From positions 17,483-81,482 of the forward strand of contig JAEEWW010000003.1 of assembly GCA_016287815.1 (NCBI GenBank): a stretch of DNA of 64,000 bases, written 5' to 3'. The position numbers were made by a program, and so were the translations under genes. Positions within the stretch are counted from its first letter, which is position 1. Each line of letters starts with the position of its first letter. Origin of the DNA: Treponema sp. Its GTDB lineage: Bacteria > Spirochaetota > Spirochaetia > Treponematales > Treponemataceae. The notes under the pieces are model-generated. The model was not told the origin of the DNA, did not search any database, and worked only from the letters and a program-made list of their open reading frames with translations. Of the stretch, positions 18,767-27,647 are shown one piece after another.

Positions 18767-19753
18767 TTACAAAACCCGTGCAAACTTTTTAATGATTTCG
18801 GGAATCAGGGTTTCAAGCTTACCTTCAACGCTCATTCCGGAAGCATTTTTGTGTCCGCCACCGCCAAAAGAAGCTGCAATTTCGCTAACGTCTACTTTGT
18901 CGCGTGAACGGAAACCTGCCGTACAGGAATGTTCGGTTTCCTGCCGTACAAATGCTACGGCTTCAACACCTTCTATAGAAAGTAACAGCTGATACAAAGC
19001 ATCAGAATCTCTGCCGTCTGCACCGTATTTTCTAGTATCTTCCATGGTTTCAGAAGTTAATATAAGTTTTCCGTTGCAGTAACGTTCAGCGGTCAAAAGA
19101 AGTTTACCTAAAAGTTTGCGTGTAAGGTATGGTTTTCCGCTGGTAATTTCATCATAGGTTGTTCTTGGATTGGCTCCGGCTTCTACCATCCTTGCTGTTG
19201 CCTTAAAAACTTCAGAAGAATCTGTAGTTAAAAACCTGAAAAAACCTGTATCAGTTGCCATCCCTGTAAAAAGAATGTCAGCCGCTGTTTTATCCAAAGC
19301 ACCGACTACGCCTTCATAAAGCATCTGAACTATGCATGAGGCAGCAGGTGCTGTAGGATCTATAATTGCTGTAAAACCTTCTTCAACGCCTGAAGTTTTA
19401 TGATGATCTATTACAAAGGTATCAAAACCTTTTAAATCGCCGTCAATTTCGCCAAGACGTGAAATTTCTGAACAGTCAACAATTATTAAACCTGTCTGAT
19501 TTCGCTCTTCCTGAGAAAGAAAATCCATTGTTGAAGAAAAAAGATTTTCTTTATCCTTAATTTCCTGTCTTTTAAAAGGACCTGCAGAAAGAAGCTGATA
19601 GGGCTTGCCTTTTTTTTCAAGAATCCGGGCAACTCCAAGACTGCTTGAAACCGCATCGCCGTCAGGATCTTTGTGACCGGCTACAAGAAAAAAATTGTGA
19701 TTATCTATAAACGAGTTAAAAGAATCAATCTGTGCTTTAGTAAGAATTTTCAT
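18767..19753 (-). CDS. DHH/DHHA1 phosphoesterase, NrnA-like oligoribonuclease/pAp phosphatase
   Basis: A 328-residue DHH-family enzyme. Motif I reads HKDPDGDA, the namesake motif is VIDHHKTSG, and the DHHA1 domain ends in FGGGGHKNASG. NrnA-type proteins degrade short RNA oligonucleotides and in several bacteria also dephosphorylate 3'-phosphoadenosine 5'-phosphate. Some relatives cleave pGpG or cyclic dinucleotides, which would matter given the two diguanylate cyclases in this window. An AGGA site precedes the ATG at 19753. It lies 80 bp after argF on the same strand and may be cotranscribed with it. Confidence 0.88.
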   Translation of the reverse strand: MKILTKAQIDSFNSFIDNHNFFLVAGHKDPDGDAVSSSLGVARILEKKGKPYQLLSAGPFKRQEIKDKENLFSSTMDFLSQEERNQTGLIIVDCSEISRLGEIDGDLKGFDTFVIDHHKTSGVEEGFTAIIDPTAPAASCIVQMLYEGVVGALDKTAADILFTGMATDTGFFRFLTTDSSEVFKATARMVEAGANPRTTYDEITSGKPYLTRKLLGKLLLTAERYCNGKLILTSETMEDTRKYGADGRDSDALYQLLLSIEGVEAVAFVRQETEHSCTAGFRSRDKVDVSEIAASFGGGGHKNASGMSVEGKLETLIPEIIKKFARVL

Positions 19754-19832
19754 ATAGTCCTAAAAAAAATGAGTAAAATCCGTTATTATCACTGTAAGAA
19801 TATATATGCATACAGTGCATAACGGCAACTTG

Positions 19833-20777
19833 TTAGATTAAGCCCAACATTATAGCTTTTATAGTATGCTTCCTGTTTTCTGCTTCATCCCAAACACGGC
19901 TGGCTGTGCTTTCAAATACTTCTTCAGTAACTTCCTGTTCCTTTACAGCCGGAAGACAATGCATAAAAATAGTACTTGAATCTCCGGTTTTAGCCATAAG
20001 ATCAGCATTTACCTGATACGGACGCAAAAGGGCAGTTCTGTGCTCTTTAAGTGATTCTTCACCCATGGAAACCCATACATCAGTATAAAGACAGTTTGAA
20101 CCTTTTACGATTTCCGGGTTATCACTTATTTCAATTTTTGCACCTGATTTTTCTGCAAAAGGCTTGCAGATTTCCTGAATCTGTTTGTCCGGGAAAAGTT
20201 CTGTCGGGCTGAAGATAGAAAAGTTTACTCCAAGTTTTGCACAAATAAGCATAAGGCTTCTTGCAACGTTATTTCTTCCGTCTCCGCAGAAAGTCATTTT
20301 AAGACCTTTAAGGGATTCAAAATTTTCTTTTAAAGTGAGCATATCGGCAAGAGCCTGAGTAGGGTGGAATTCATCGGTCAAACCATTGATTACAGGAATT
20401 CCTGAATATTTTGCAAGTGCTTCAACATGTTCCTGTTTAAAACCGCGGAATTCAATTGCGCTGAACATTCTGCCCAAAACTCTGGCTGTATCTTCAACAC
20501 TTTCTTTTCCGCCTAGCTGAATGTCCTGTGTTGAAAGAAAAACAGGATGACCGCCTTCTTCTCCAAAAGCTGTTTCAAATGAACATCTTGTACGGGTAGA
20601 ACGTTTTTCAAAAATTAAAGCAATGCTTTTACCTAAAAAACGCTGATGGATTTCGCCGCGATGTGATTCAGCTTTTACCTGTGCTGATAAATCCAGTAAA
20701 GCCAGAATTTCTTCCGGAGTCCAGTCAATCCAGTTAAGCAGCGAGCGGCCTTTAAAAGGTGCTTTAAAATTTTCCAT
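19833..20777 (-). CDS. argF: Ornithine carbamoyltransferase
   Basis: A 314-residue enzyme that makes citrulline from ornithine and carbamoyl phosphate, in arginine synthesis or, run backwards, in arginine breakdown. The carbamoyl-phosphate site STRTRCSFE, the NGLTDEFHPTQ segment and the HCLPA motif are intact. I chose the ATG at 20777 because it has a GGAGGA ribosome site and begins MENFKAPFKGRSLLNW. The frame stays open upstream to 20945 only because it runs through the tRNA gene. No other arginine gene is visible nearby, so the direction of use in the cell cannot be told. Confidence 0.93.
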   Translation of the reverse strand: MENFKAPFKGRSLLNWIDWTPEEILALLDLSAQVKAESHRGEIHQRFLGKSIALIFEKRSTRTRCSFETAFGEEGGHPVFLSTQDIQLGGKESVEDTARVLGRMFSAIEFRGFKQEHVEALAKYSGIPVINGLTDEFHPTQALADMLTLKENFESLKGLKMTFCGDGRNNVARSLMLICAKLGVNFSIFSPTELFPDKQIQEICKPFAEKSGAKIEISDNPEIVKGSNCLYTDVWVSMGEESLKEHRTALLRPYQVNADLMAKTGDSSTIFMHCLPAVKEQEVTEEVFESTASRVWDEAENRKHTIKAIMLGLI

Positions 20778-20794
20778 AAGAAATCTTCCTCCGT

Positions 20795-20828
20795 ACAAAA
20801 AAATAAAGACCTGCTGTATGGCAGGTCT
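20795..20828 (-). terminator. Terminator between tRNA-Met and argF
   Basis: On the minus strand an 8-bp stem (agacctgc / gcaggtct) with a 6-base loop is followed by TTTATTTTTTT. It lies 3 bases after the tRNA and 18 bases before the argF start, so argF transcription depends on read-through. Confidence 0.8.
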
Positions 20829-20830
20829 AT

Positions 20831-20903
20831 TAGCGACAATTGGGATTGAACCAATGACACTACGGATATGAGCCGTATGCTCTACCAACTGAGCTATGTC
20901 GCC
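20831..20903 (-). tRNA. tRNA-Met (CAU)
   Basis: A 73-base cloverleaf on the minus strand, beginning GGCGACATAGCTCAGTTGG. The anticodon stem TACGG/CCGTA encloses the loop CTCATAT, so the anticodon is CAU. The T arm is TTGGTTCAATCCCAA. The anticodon stem lacks the GGG/CCC of initiators, so this is an elongator tRNA-Met. An Ile tRNA with lysidine-modified CAU cannot be fully excluded. The last acceptor pair is G1-U72, and CCA is not encoded. Confidence 0.93.
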
Positions 20904-20915
20904 GTGATGTTTGAT

Positions 20916-20945
20916 AATATAACAAAGAATAAATCTTTGTGTCAA
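20916..20945 (-). promoter_or_regulatory. Sigma-70 type promoter of tRNA-Met
   Basis: On the minus strand TTGACA (20940-20945), an 18-base spacer and TATATT (20916-20921) end 12 bases before the tRNA. The -35 is a perfect consensus. Confidence 0.75.
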
Positions 20946-21044
20946 GTAGCTTTATAATAAAAGTTTTGTTTAGAAGAAGGCCAGATGCGCAATGCTTTGC
21001 AGCGCATATAGAACAATACGTACAGCTTTTATATAATATACAGC

Positions 21045-21665
21045 ATGAACTATATAAAGGATTTGCTTAACATATATTTTGTATTTGCAAAAATCGGCAG
21101 CGTAACGTTTGGCGGCGGAATGGCAATGCTTCCGATTCTTGAGCGTGAGCTTGTAGATAAACGCCACTGGACAGAACCTGAAGAACTTCTTGATTTTTAT
21201 GCCGTAAGCCAGTCAACTCCTGGAATTATTGCAGTAAACGTTGCAACATACATTGGTTACAAGCGGCTGGGCTTTTGGGGCGGTGTACTAGCAACAATTG
21301 GTGTCATAACGCCGTCTATTGTAATTATTTCAATTCTTGCAGCCTTTATCGGATCAATAGATAAAATTCTTTGGGTAAAGAGTGCCTTAAAAGGTATTAA
21401 CATAGCAGTTGCCGCAAATTTAACTTACGGCACAATAGGCTTTGCAAAAAAAGCCGTTAAAAATGCTTTGGGCGTTTTCCTGTTTCTTGCAGCTTTTTTT
21501 GTAATTTTTATATTCAATATTTCAACCGTATGGATCATTTTTGCAGCAACTGCAATCGGGTTGTGCCAGCATTTTTATGTAAATCGTCCTTCCGTTCAAA
21601 AATCAGCTGAAAAAGAAGTTGATGCAGGCGATTTGAAGAATCCGTCAAATGGAGGCAAAAAATAA
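21045..21665 (+). CDS. Chromate-type transporter, N-terminal-like subunit (ChrA family)
   Basis: A 206-residue membrane protein of the CHR family. The motif FAKIGSVTFGGGMAMLPILE near the start, with STPGIIAVNVATYIGYKR, is characteristic. About five to six hydrophobic segments follow, and the C-terminus is a charged tail. Two-gene CHR transporters work as a pair of half-length homologues, and the second half follows with a TAATG overlap. Members can export chromate, but in many bacteria the natural substrate is unknown. A TATAAT at 21032-21037 lies only 7 bases before the ATG, which suggests a leaderless or nearly leaderless transcript. Confidence 0.87.
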   Translation: MNYIKDLLNIYFVFAKIGSVTFGGGMAMLPILERELVDKRHWTEPEELLDFYAVSQSTPGIIAVNVATYIGYKRLGFWGGVLATIGVITPSIVIISILAAFIGSIDKILWVKSALKGINIAVAANLTYGTIGFAKKAVKNALGVFLFLAAFFVIFIFNISTVWIIFAATAIGLCQHFYVNRPSVQKSAEKEVDAGDLKNPSNGGKK

Positions 21666-22246
21666 TGATTCCTTCTCAGTTAGAACTGTTTTGCATTTTC
21701 TTTTATGTTGGACTTTTTACAATAGGCGGCGGACTTGTTGCAATTACTTTAATGCAGCAAACCATAGTTGATAAAGGTTATATAACTCCAGATATTTTCT
21801 ATAACATGGTAGCAATATCTGAATCTACTCCAGGTCCAATCGGAATGAATATGGCAACCTATATCGGTTATAATTTTTACGGGATTCCGGGGGCTATTAT
21901 TACAACTTTTGCGCAGGCATTACCGTCTTTAATTACTATTCTTTTAATCGCATATTTTCTGACTAACAAATTCAGCGAAAATCCTGTGGTAAAAAGCGTA
22001 TTTAAAACATTACGTCCGGCAACCTGTGGATTAATCCTGTTTGCTGCAGTAAAAGTGTTTGTGCTTGCCCTGATGAACATTCCGCAGGAATTTACTTCTG
22101 TATTAAGTCCGGCAGGTTTTGTATCACTTTTTAAATGGCCATGCGTAGCTTTTTATGCTGTTGCAACAACATTGCTTTTTAAGACTAAAATTCATCCTGT
22201 ATTGATTGTACTTGCTGGTGCGCTTTTCGGTGTACTTTTCCTGTAA
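21665..22246 (+). CDS. Chromate-type transporter, C-terminal-like subunit (ChrA family)
   Basis: A 193-residue hydrophobic partner of the preceding gene, with the same family motifs ([20 protein letters not shown] and [20 protein letters not shown]). The ATG overlaps the stop of the first gene by one base, so translation is coupled and the two products are expected in equal amounts. The protein is a half-length CHR unit with about five or six membrane segments. Together the pair equals one full-length ChrA. Substrate is not shown by the sequence. Confidence 0.87.
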   Translation: MIPSQLELFCIFFYVGLFTIGGGLVAITLMQQTIVDKGYITPDIFYNMVAISESTPGPIGMNMATYIGYNFYGIPGAIITTFAQALPSLITILLIAYFLTNKFSENPVVKSVFKTLRPATCGLILFAAVKVFVLALMNIPQEFTSVLSPAGFVSLFKWPCVAFYAVATTLLFKTKIHPVLIVLAGALFGVLFL

Positions 22247-22253
22247 AAAAAGA

Positions 22254-22259
22254 TATAAT
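22254..22259 (+). promoter_or_regulatory. TATAAT -10 element just before deoD
   Basis: A perfect TATAAT ends 7 bases before the deoD ATG, the same spacing as in front of the chromate transporter. Initiation would then fall at or next to the A of ATG. The matching -35 is poor (TGTACT at 22231-22236, 17-base gap). Confidence 0.4.
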
Positions 22260-22266
22260 AAAAGCT

Positions 22267-22968
22267 ATGAGTACACACATTAATGCAAAAGATGGAGATA
22301 TTGCTCCTTTAGTCCTTTTGCCGGGCGATCCGCTCCGCGCAAAGTTTATAGCAGAGAACTTCCTCGAAAATGCCGTTTGCTACAACGAAGTTCGTGGAAT
22401 GTATGGTTTTACAGGAACATATAAAGGCAAAAAAGTTTCTGTTCAGGGAACAGGAATGGGACAGCCTTCATTATCAATTTATGTTACTGAACTTTTCCAG
22501 TTTTATAACGTACAGAAAGCAATCCGCGTAGGAACAGCCGGTGCCGTACAGCCGCAGACAGAATTGCGCGATACAATTCTTGCAAGTGCAGCCTGTTCAG
22601 ATTCTTCATTGATTACACAGCGTTTTGGAAACCTTCATTTTGCACCGTATGCAAGTTTTAACCTGCTTTCAAAAGCAGCTCAGGTAGCTGAAGAAATGAA
22701 AGTTCGCTATGCAGTAGGTCCTTGCGCTTCAAGTGATTTATTCTATGACGATAATGAAAACTGGAAGACCTGGGCAAAATACGGCGTTCTGGCAATAGAA
22801 ATGGAAGCTGCTGAATTATACACACTTGCTGCAAAATTCGGACGCGAAGCTCTGGCAATTCTTACAATCAGTGACCACATTTTGAAAGGTGGTGCAACAA
22901 CTGCAGAAGAGCGTCAGCTTACTTTTAAAAATATGATTAATATTGCATTGGATACAATTACAGCATAG
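22267..22968 (+). CDS. deoD: Purine nucleoside phosphorylase, DeoD type
   Basis: A 233-residue hexameric-type phosphorylase that splits purine (deoxy)nucleosides with phosphate for salvage. The N-terminus contains [17 protein letters not shown] and [12 protein letters not shown]. The phosphate/ribose region [16 protein letters not shown] follows, then the catalytic-type ISDHILKGG. Length and motifs match DeoD. No ribosome site is evident, which fits the close-set TATAAT element. It is followed after 26 bp by a sugar-nucleotide gene with which it has no obvious pathway link. Confidence 0.95.
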   Translation: MSTHINAKDGDIAPLVLLPGDPLRAKFIAENFLENAVCYNEVRGMYGFTGTYKGKKVSVQGTGMGQPSLSIYVTELFQFYNVQKAIRVGTAGAVQPQTELRDTILASAACSDSSLITQRFGNLHFAPYASFNLLSKAAQVAEEMKVRYAVGPCASSDLFYDDNENWKTWAKYGVLAIEMEAAELYTLAAKFGREALAILTISDHILKGGATTAEERQLTFKNMINIALDTITA

Positions 22969-22994
22969 TTGCTGTTTATCAGGGGGAATAAAAA

Positions 22995-23906
22995 GTGAAA
23001 CCTACATTATTGGTTCTTGCAGCTGGAATGGGCAGCCGCTATGGTGGAGTAAAACAGATAGATTCTGTTGGTCGCAACAATGAATGTCTTTTGGACTATG
23101 CAACTTATGACGCAAAAAAATGCGGATTCGGAAACGTAGTTTATATTATCCGCAAAGATATTGAACAGGATTTCCGCGAACGTCTTTTTGACCGCGTTGC
23201 AAAAAACTTTGATGCTTCTTATGTTTTCCAGACACATGATTCTCTTCTTACAAAAGAACAGATTGAAATTTCTGCAAACCGTAAAAAGCCGTGGGGAACA
23301 ATTCACGCTTTGCTTTGTGCAAAAGATAAAATCAACGCGCCTTATGCAGTAATCAATGCTGATGACTACTATGGCCGTGATGCTTTCCAGACATTGGGAA
23401 ATTATCTTTCTTCAATTTCTAATGACAGCACAGAACATGCAATGGTTGGCTACGTTCTTGGCAATACAATGAGCAAAAGCGGTTCAGTTTCACGCGGTGT
23501 ATGTACTGAAGAAAACGGCTATCTTAAAACAATCGTTGAAAACTTAAAAATTTATTATGAAGGCGACAAAATAATCAGCCTTATAGACGATAAAAAAGTT
23601 GAAATGACCGGTAAAGAATGGGTAAGTATGAACTTATTCGGCTTTACTCCTTCTGCATTCGATCAGTTTGAACTTTACTGGGAAAACTTTATTAAAAATA
23701 ACGTTACTTCCGAAAAAGCAGAAGCTCTTCTTCCTGTAGCGGCAGGTGAACTTATTACCAACAAAAAGGGCAGCATAAAGATGTTCACTTCTAAAGAAAA
23801 CTGGTTTGGTATGACATATCCTGAAGACCGTGCAATCGTTAAGGAAGAAATTGCAAAGAAAATCGACAGCGGTTACTATCCGGAACAGCTCTGGGAGAAG
23901 AACTGA
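22995..23906 (+). CDS. Sugar nucleotidyltransferase (NTP_transferase fold)
   Basis: A 303-residue protein that begins at GTG (22995) with an AGGGGG ribosome site nearby. LLVLAAGMGSRYGGVKQID is the nucleotide-binding loop of nucleoside-diphosphate-sugar pyrophosphorylases, and NADDYYGRDAF is the metal/sugar site. The exact sugar and nucleotide cannot be told. Its stop overlaps the manA start as TGATG, so it probably works in the same mannose or hexose-phosphate branch. No extra C-terminal beta-helix is present, unlike GlgC. Confidence 0.82.
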   Translation: MKPTLLVLAAGMGSRYGGVKQIDSVGRNNECLLDYATYDAKKCGFGNVVYIIRKDIEQDFRERLFDRVAKNFDASYVFQTHDSLLTKEQIEISANRKKPWGTIHALLCAKDKINAPYAVINADDYYGRDAFQTLGNYLSSISNDSTEHAMVGYVLGNTMSKSGSVSRGVCTEENGYLKTIVENLKIYYEGDKIISLIDDKKVEMTGKEWVSMNLFGFTPSAFDQFELYWENFIKNNVTSEKAEALLPVAAGELITNKKGSIKMFTSKENWFGMTYPEDRAIVKEEIAKKIDSGYYPEQLWEKN

Positions 23907-24754
23907 TGCTAAAGCTGAATCCTATTCTTTCGGAGAAAATCTGGGGTTATGAGCAGTGGATTGCTTCTACGCACCCGGATGGCCGGCAGAAGGATTTTTT
24001 TGAAGCACTGGGTAAAGAGTATCCTTTGCTTGTAAAAGTTATTCAGGCCAATGATACTCTTTCCGTGCAGGTTCATCCTGATGATGAACAAGCCCGTTTG
24101 CTTGAAAATGATCCTCGCGGAAAGACTGAATGCTGGTATGTTCTTCATGCAGAACCCGGTGCAAAACTTGTTTTCGGGCTTAATAGAGAGTATTCGACCT
24201 TAGAGCTTAAAAAAGCAATAGATGAAAAATCTCTTGAATCCTGCCTTAATTCTGTTGAAGTTTATGCAGGGGATTTTATTTTTATTCCTTCAGGAACTGT
24301 TCATGCAATCGGAGGCGGGCTTCGTCTGCTTGAAGTTCAGCAGTCTTCCAATATAACTTACCGTCTTTACGACTGGGGAAGACCCCGCGAACTTCATGTA
24401 GAAAAAGGTTTAAAAGTAATTAAAAACCGAGGACTTCAAAATCCTGTTAAATTTTCCGGCAGTTTTGACTGTGAATATTTTACGCTTGAAGAAGTTAGCG
24501 TAAATGGAAATTACGAATATTTTGTGCCGCAGGCTAAAGATAATGAACCTTATAACTGGCAGCTCTTGTTTGCTCTGGATGGTTCCGGTAAAGCAGAAAG
24601 CTCTGCATCCTCTGAAAGCGAAAATGAGGCTGGCGGCACTTCCGTCTCCTATAATTTTGCAAAAGAAGATATTTTTGCTGTTGCACCAGGTGAAAAAGTT
24701 AAAATCTCCGGAAATTATCGCTTAATGAAAATTATCTGCAAAAAGCAGGCTTAA
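23906..24754 (+). CDS. manA: Mannose-6-phosphate isomerase, class I
   Basis: A 282-residue zinc-dependent isomerase linking fructose-6-phosphate and mannose-6-phosphate. Zinc ligands are visible in QVHPDD, GKTECWY and GTVHAIGGG. The C-terminal barrel segment is short and contains a serine/glutamate-rich insertion (about residues 232-246). Translation is coupled to the preceding nucleotidyltransferase by a TGATG overlap. manC at 29785-30894 would use the mannose-1-phosphate derived from its product, although no phosphomannomutase is visible in the window. Confidence 0.9.
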   Translation: MLKLNPILSEKIWGYEQWIASTHPDGRQKDFFEALGKEYPLLVKVIQANDTLSVQVHPDDEQARLLENDPRGKTECWYVLHAEPGAKLVFGLNREYSTLELKKAIDEKSLESCLNSVEVYAGDFIFIPSGTVHAIGGGLRLLEVQQSSNITYRLYDWGRPRELHVEKGLKVIKNRGLQNPVKFSGSFDCEYFTLEEVSVNGNYEYFVPQAKDNEPYNWQLLFALDGSGKAESSASSESENEAGGTSVSYNFAKEDIFAVAPGEKVKISGNYRLMKIICKKQA

Positions 24755-24820
24755 AAAGAATTTAGTTTTTTGTCAAAAACTATTATAAAGATTGCCCGCC
24801 GAATTTCGTTTTTCTGAAAA

Positions 24821-26227
24821 TTAAATGTTTGTTTCAGAAGGCTGAAGTTTAGGCGGGTTTTCTTTTTGTATTTCGTCATAAATCATGCAGCCTTTTTTAC
24901 CGTTTTCTTTTACAGCATACAACGCATCATCGGCTTCCCGCATTAATTGCTTTGAAAAACCGGTTTCAGAAAAAGAACAGCCAACACTTACAGAAAGAGG
25001 TTTAATTCCGCCTTTTACAGCTATAAGTTTTGCATTTACAGATACAATTTTCTGTTTAATTGTCATGCTTGAAGTTTTTTGAAAATTCGGAAGCAAAGCA
25101 GCAAATTCATCGCCACCGATTCTTGCTATGTAGTCATTTGTTCTGAAAGTTTCTTTTAATATTCTTGCAAGTTCCTGCAGTGCAGTATCACCGCCTGAAT
25201 GCCCGTAAGTGTCATTTATATACTTAAAATTATCCATGTCAATCATAAGAAGGGCTACCGGCTGTCTTGTTTTTGAAGAATTCTGGCAGACTTTTTCAAA
25301 GGCTCTGCGATTTAAAATACCGGTTAAAGTATCGTATTCTGCCTGAATAATTAATGCCTGTTCTGTCTTTAATTTCATATCATAAATTTCATTATAACGT
25401 GTTGCAAGCCGTCTTATTTCAAACGAGCCTATTACATCAAGTTTTTCATTTTCATCAAGCTTTGTAATAAATTTTTCCAGCGGCTTTGATATATAGCATA
25501 TGAGGAAAATAAAAATAGAAATACAAACTATTATTAATAAAAGATACAAAAGCCTTAGCTTAGTTATGTTTACACCTAAATCAACGGACTGCATGTCAAT
25601 TTCTTTCTGCATCTGTTTTTCCATTGAGTCAATTACAAGAGTACAGTTTTCAGTAACTTTCTGCTTTTGAACTATGTATCCGCTGCTGAATAAAAGAGAA
25701 ATTGCCCTTTGTTTTAAGCCTTCAGGTGATAGAGCTTTATCCATGCTGTTGACTTCAATTTCATTTATTATTCCGGGCAGATTTTTATCGTTGAGTGCCC
25801 GATAAATAAGGCGCATCGCATACATGTCCATATCTGTTAAAGTTTTTACCTGCCGTATTGCAACTTTTAACTGCTGAAGGGTAGTGTCCTGCGCTGAATA
25901 TACGGAACTCATGGTTTCGAGAGCTTTTTCATAGGTTTTTGTATCTGTAATTTCTTTTATGTATGAAATTGCATATTCATCTCTTTGTGTAATAACAAAA
26001 AGCCGTGCCTGTTCTGTCAGCAGGTTAGAAGCGTTTGTTATTTGTTCAGAACATCGCTGGCAAATTACGAATTTTTTTAGAGTACTTTCAAGAACATTGA
26101 ATTTTGTTTTTACAAGTGTAGAAATGTATAAAATACAGCCAAATACAATTGCTGTAAGTATAAGAACAATTACATTAACTGTTCTTATTTTTATTCCGGT
26201 GCCATTCACTTTCTGAGCTTCATTCAT
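24821..26227 (-). CDS. Membrane diguanylate cyclase (GGDEF), copy 1
   Basis: A 468-residue protein with membrane segments at about 18-38 and 226-247, which enclose a ~185-residue extracytoplasmic sensor region. A HAMP-like linker and a GGDEF domain follow. The active motif GGDEF is intact at 371-375, and an RxxD inhibitory site (RTND, 362-365) lies five residues before it. It should therefore make cyclic di-GMP and be feedback-inhibited. It is a paralogue of the gene just upstream, with near-identical segments such as RILKETFRTNDYIARIGGDE. The two are separated by 61 bp, and this is the last gene of the three-gene unit. Confidence 0.93.
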   Translation of the reverse strand: MNEAQKVNGTGIKIRTVNVIVLILTAIVFGCILYISTLVKTKFNVLESTLKKFVICQRCSEQITNASNLLTEQARLFVITQRDEYAISYIKEITDTKTYEKALETMSSVYSAQDTTLQQLKVAIRQVKTLTDMDMYAMRLIYRALNDKNLPGIINEIEVNSMDKALSPEGLKQRAISLLFSSGYIVQKQKVTENCTLVIDSMEKQMQKEIDMQSVDLGVNITKLRLLYLLLIIVCISIFIFLICYISKPLEKFITKLDENEKLDVIGSFEIRRLATRYNEIYDMKLKTEQALIIQAEYDTLTGILNRRAFEKVCQNSSKTRQPVALLMIDMDNFKYINDTYGHSGGDTALQELARILKETFRTNDYIARIGGDEFAALLPNFQKTSSMTIKQKIVSVNAKLIAVKGGIKPLSVSVGCSFSETGFSKQLMREADDALYAVKENGKKGCMIYDEIQKENPPKLQPSETNI

Positions 26228-26288
26228 AATATAAATTATACACCTTTTATATAAATATCAGTTAGAAATTAACTAATTATATCATATT

Positions 26289-27641
26289 TTAATAAAATTT
26301 ACAGCCATGTTTGCCGGCTTCTTTTACCTTATAAAGGGCTTCATCAGCATTTTTAAAAAGCTGATCAGAAAAGCCTTTGTCTGAAAAAGCAACGCCAACA
26401 CTAACTGAAACATTTTTTATATCATCTGCTATTTCGCTAAGTTTATTGTTTACAGAATTAATTTTTTGATTTATAGAATCCTTAGCAGATTTTTTACAGT
26501 TTATCATAATAACGGCAAATTCATCACCGCCGATTCTTGCTATATAGTCATTGGTTCTGAATGTTTCTTTTAAGATTCTGGCAAGTTCCTTTAATGCGGT
26601 ATCTCCTCCGGCATGGCCATAACTGTCGTTTATATTTTTAAAATTGTCCATGTCGATAAGAAGTAATGCAACCGCAAGTTCATTGTATTCAGGTTCTGCG
26701 CAGATTCTATCAAATGCTCTTCTATTTAGTATTCCCGTAAGCTCATCATATTCGGCTTTTATTATAAGATTCTTTTCACGGTTTGCTTTTATATTATGTA
26801 GCTCATTATAGCGCTCTGAAATTTCAACTAATTCAAAAGCACCTTTAAAGTTAAGGGTTTCATCATTTTTTATCTGTTCTTTTATTTTTTTAAGCGGATT
26901 GATTATAAGAACAATGAACAAAACAAAAATCAGAACTGTAGCGATAAGAAGAATAAAATAAGAAAGTCTGAGCCTTTTTAAGCTTTCACCCAGTTCATAT
27001 GTTTTGTCGGAAAACTCTTTTCTGATTTGCTGTTCAACCGCTTCAATGGTCAGTTCAAAATTTTCATATATACGATCTTTTTGACTTACATAGCTATAAT
27101 CAAATAATAGATTCATTGCAATATTTATCTGTTCAGCTTTAGATAGATTTTTGTGTTCTGGCTTTATTTCAATATTTTCGATTTCTTTCAGAAGATTTTT
27201 ATCATTCATTGAGTTATAAGTAAGTCGGATGGCATAAATTTCAATCTCAGCTAATTTTCCTAACTGAACAAAGATGTTTTTTAGCCTTTTTATTGCCATG
27301 GGATTTGAATTACATTCATTTTCTATTGAATCAACGGCCTTTGTCATTGTCTGGGCATAAAAAATTTCATGTATATATGACTTTGCATACTGTTCTTTTT
27401 GAGTTGCAACAAAAAGCCTTGCCTGTTCAGTAAGGAACTCTGTTCTTTCACGTAAAATATTTGAATCTTTTTCACAGATTTTTACTTTTTCAAAAATGCT
27501 TTCCATCGCAAAAAATTCTTCTTTAACCTTATTTGAAATATAAAGAATAAAGCAGAATACAATTGCCGTAATAATAATGGAAATTATATTTATAAATCGA
27601 ATTTTTATTCCGTGTTTTGTTTTATGCCCTGAAGTTTTCAT
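26289..27641 (-). CDS. Membrane diguanylate cyclase (GGDEF), copy 2
   Basis: A 450-residue paralogue of the neighbouring cyclase with the same layout: two membrane segments around a ~190-residue helical sensor region, a linker, and GGDEF with RTND five residues ahead. Both copies share LTEQARLFVATQ/LTEQARLFVITQ-type sequence in the sensor, so the duplication includes sensing as well as output, yet the sensor parts have diverged more than the cyclase. It starts 6 bp after the rhodanese-like lipoprotein gene, so the two are surely cotranscribed. Confidence 0.93.
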   Translation of the reverse strand: MKTSGHKTKHGIKIRFINIISIIITAIVFCFILYISNKVKEEFFAMESIFEKVKICEKDSNILRERTEFLTEQARLFVATQKEQYAKSYIHEIFYAQTMTKAVDSIENECNSNPMAIKRLKNIFVQLGKLAEIEIYAIRLTYNSMNDKNLLKEIENIEIKPEHKNLSKAEQINIAMNLLFDYSYVSQKDRIYENFELTIEAVEQQIRKEFSDKTYELGESLKRLRLSYFILLIATVLIFVLFIVLIINPLKKIKEQIKNDETLNFKGAFELVEISERYNELHNIKANREKNLIIKAEYDELTGILNRRAFDRICAEPEYNELAVALLLIDMDNFKNINDSYGHAGGDTALKELARILKETFRTNDYIARIGGDEFAVIMINCKKSAKDSINQKINSVNNKLSEIADDIKNVSVSVGVAFSDKGFSDQLFKNADEALYKVKEAGKHGCKFY

Positions 27642-27647
27642 AGCCCG

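Noticed and set aside
20778-20945. N-terminal extension of argF to 20945
   Set aside because: The extra 56 codons are a translation of the tRNA-Met gene and its terminator. The ribosome site and family start are at 20777.
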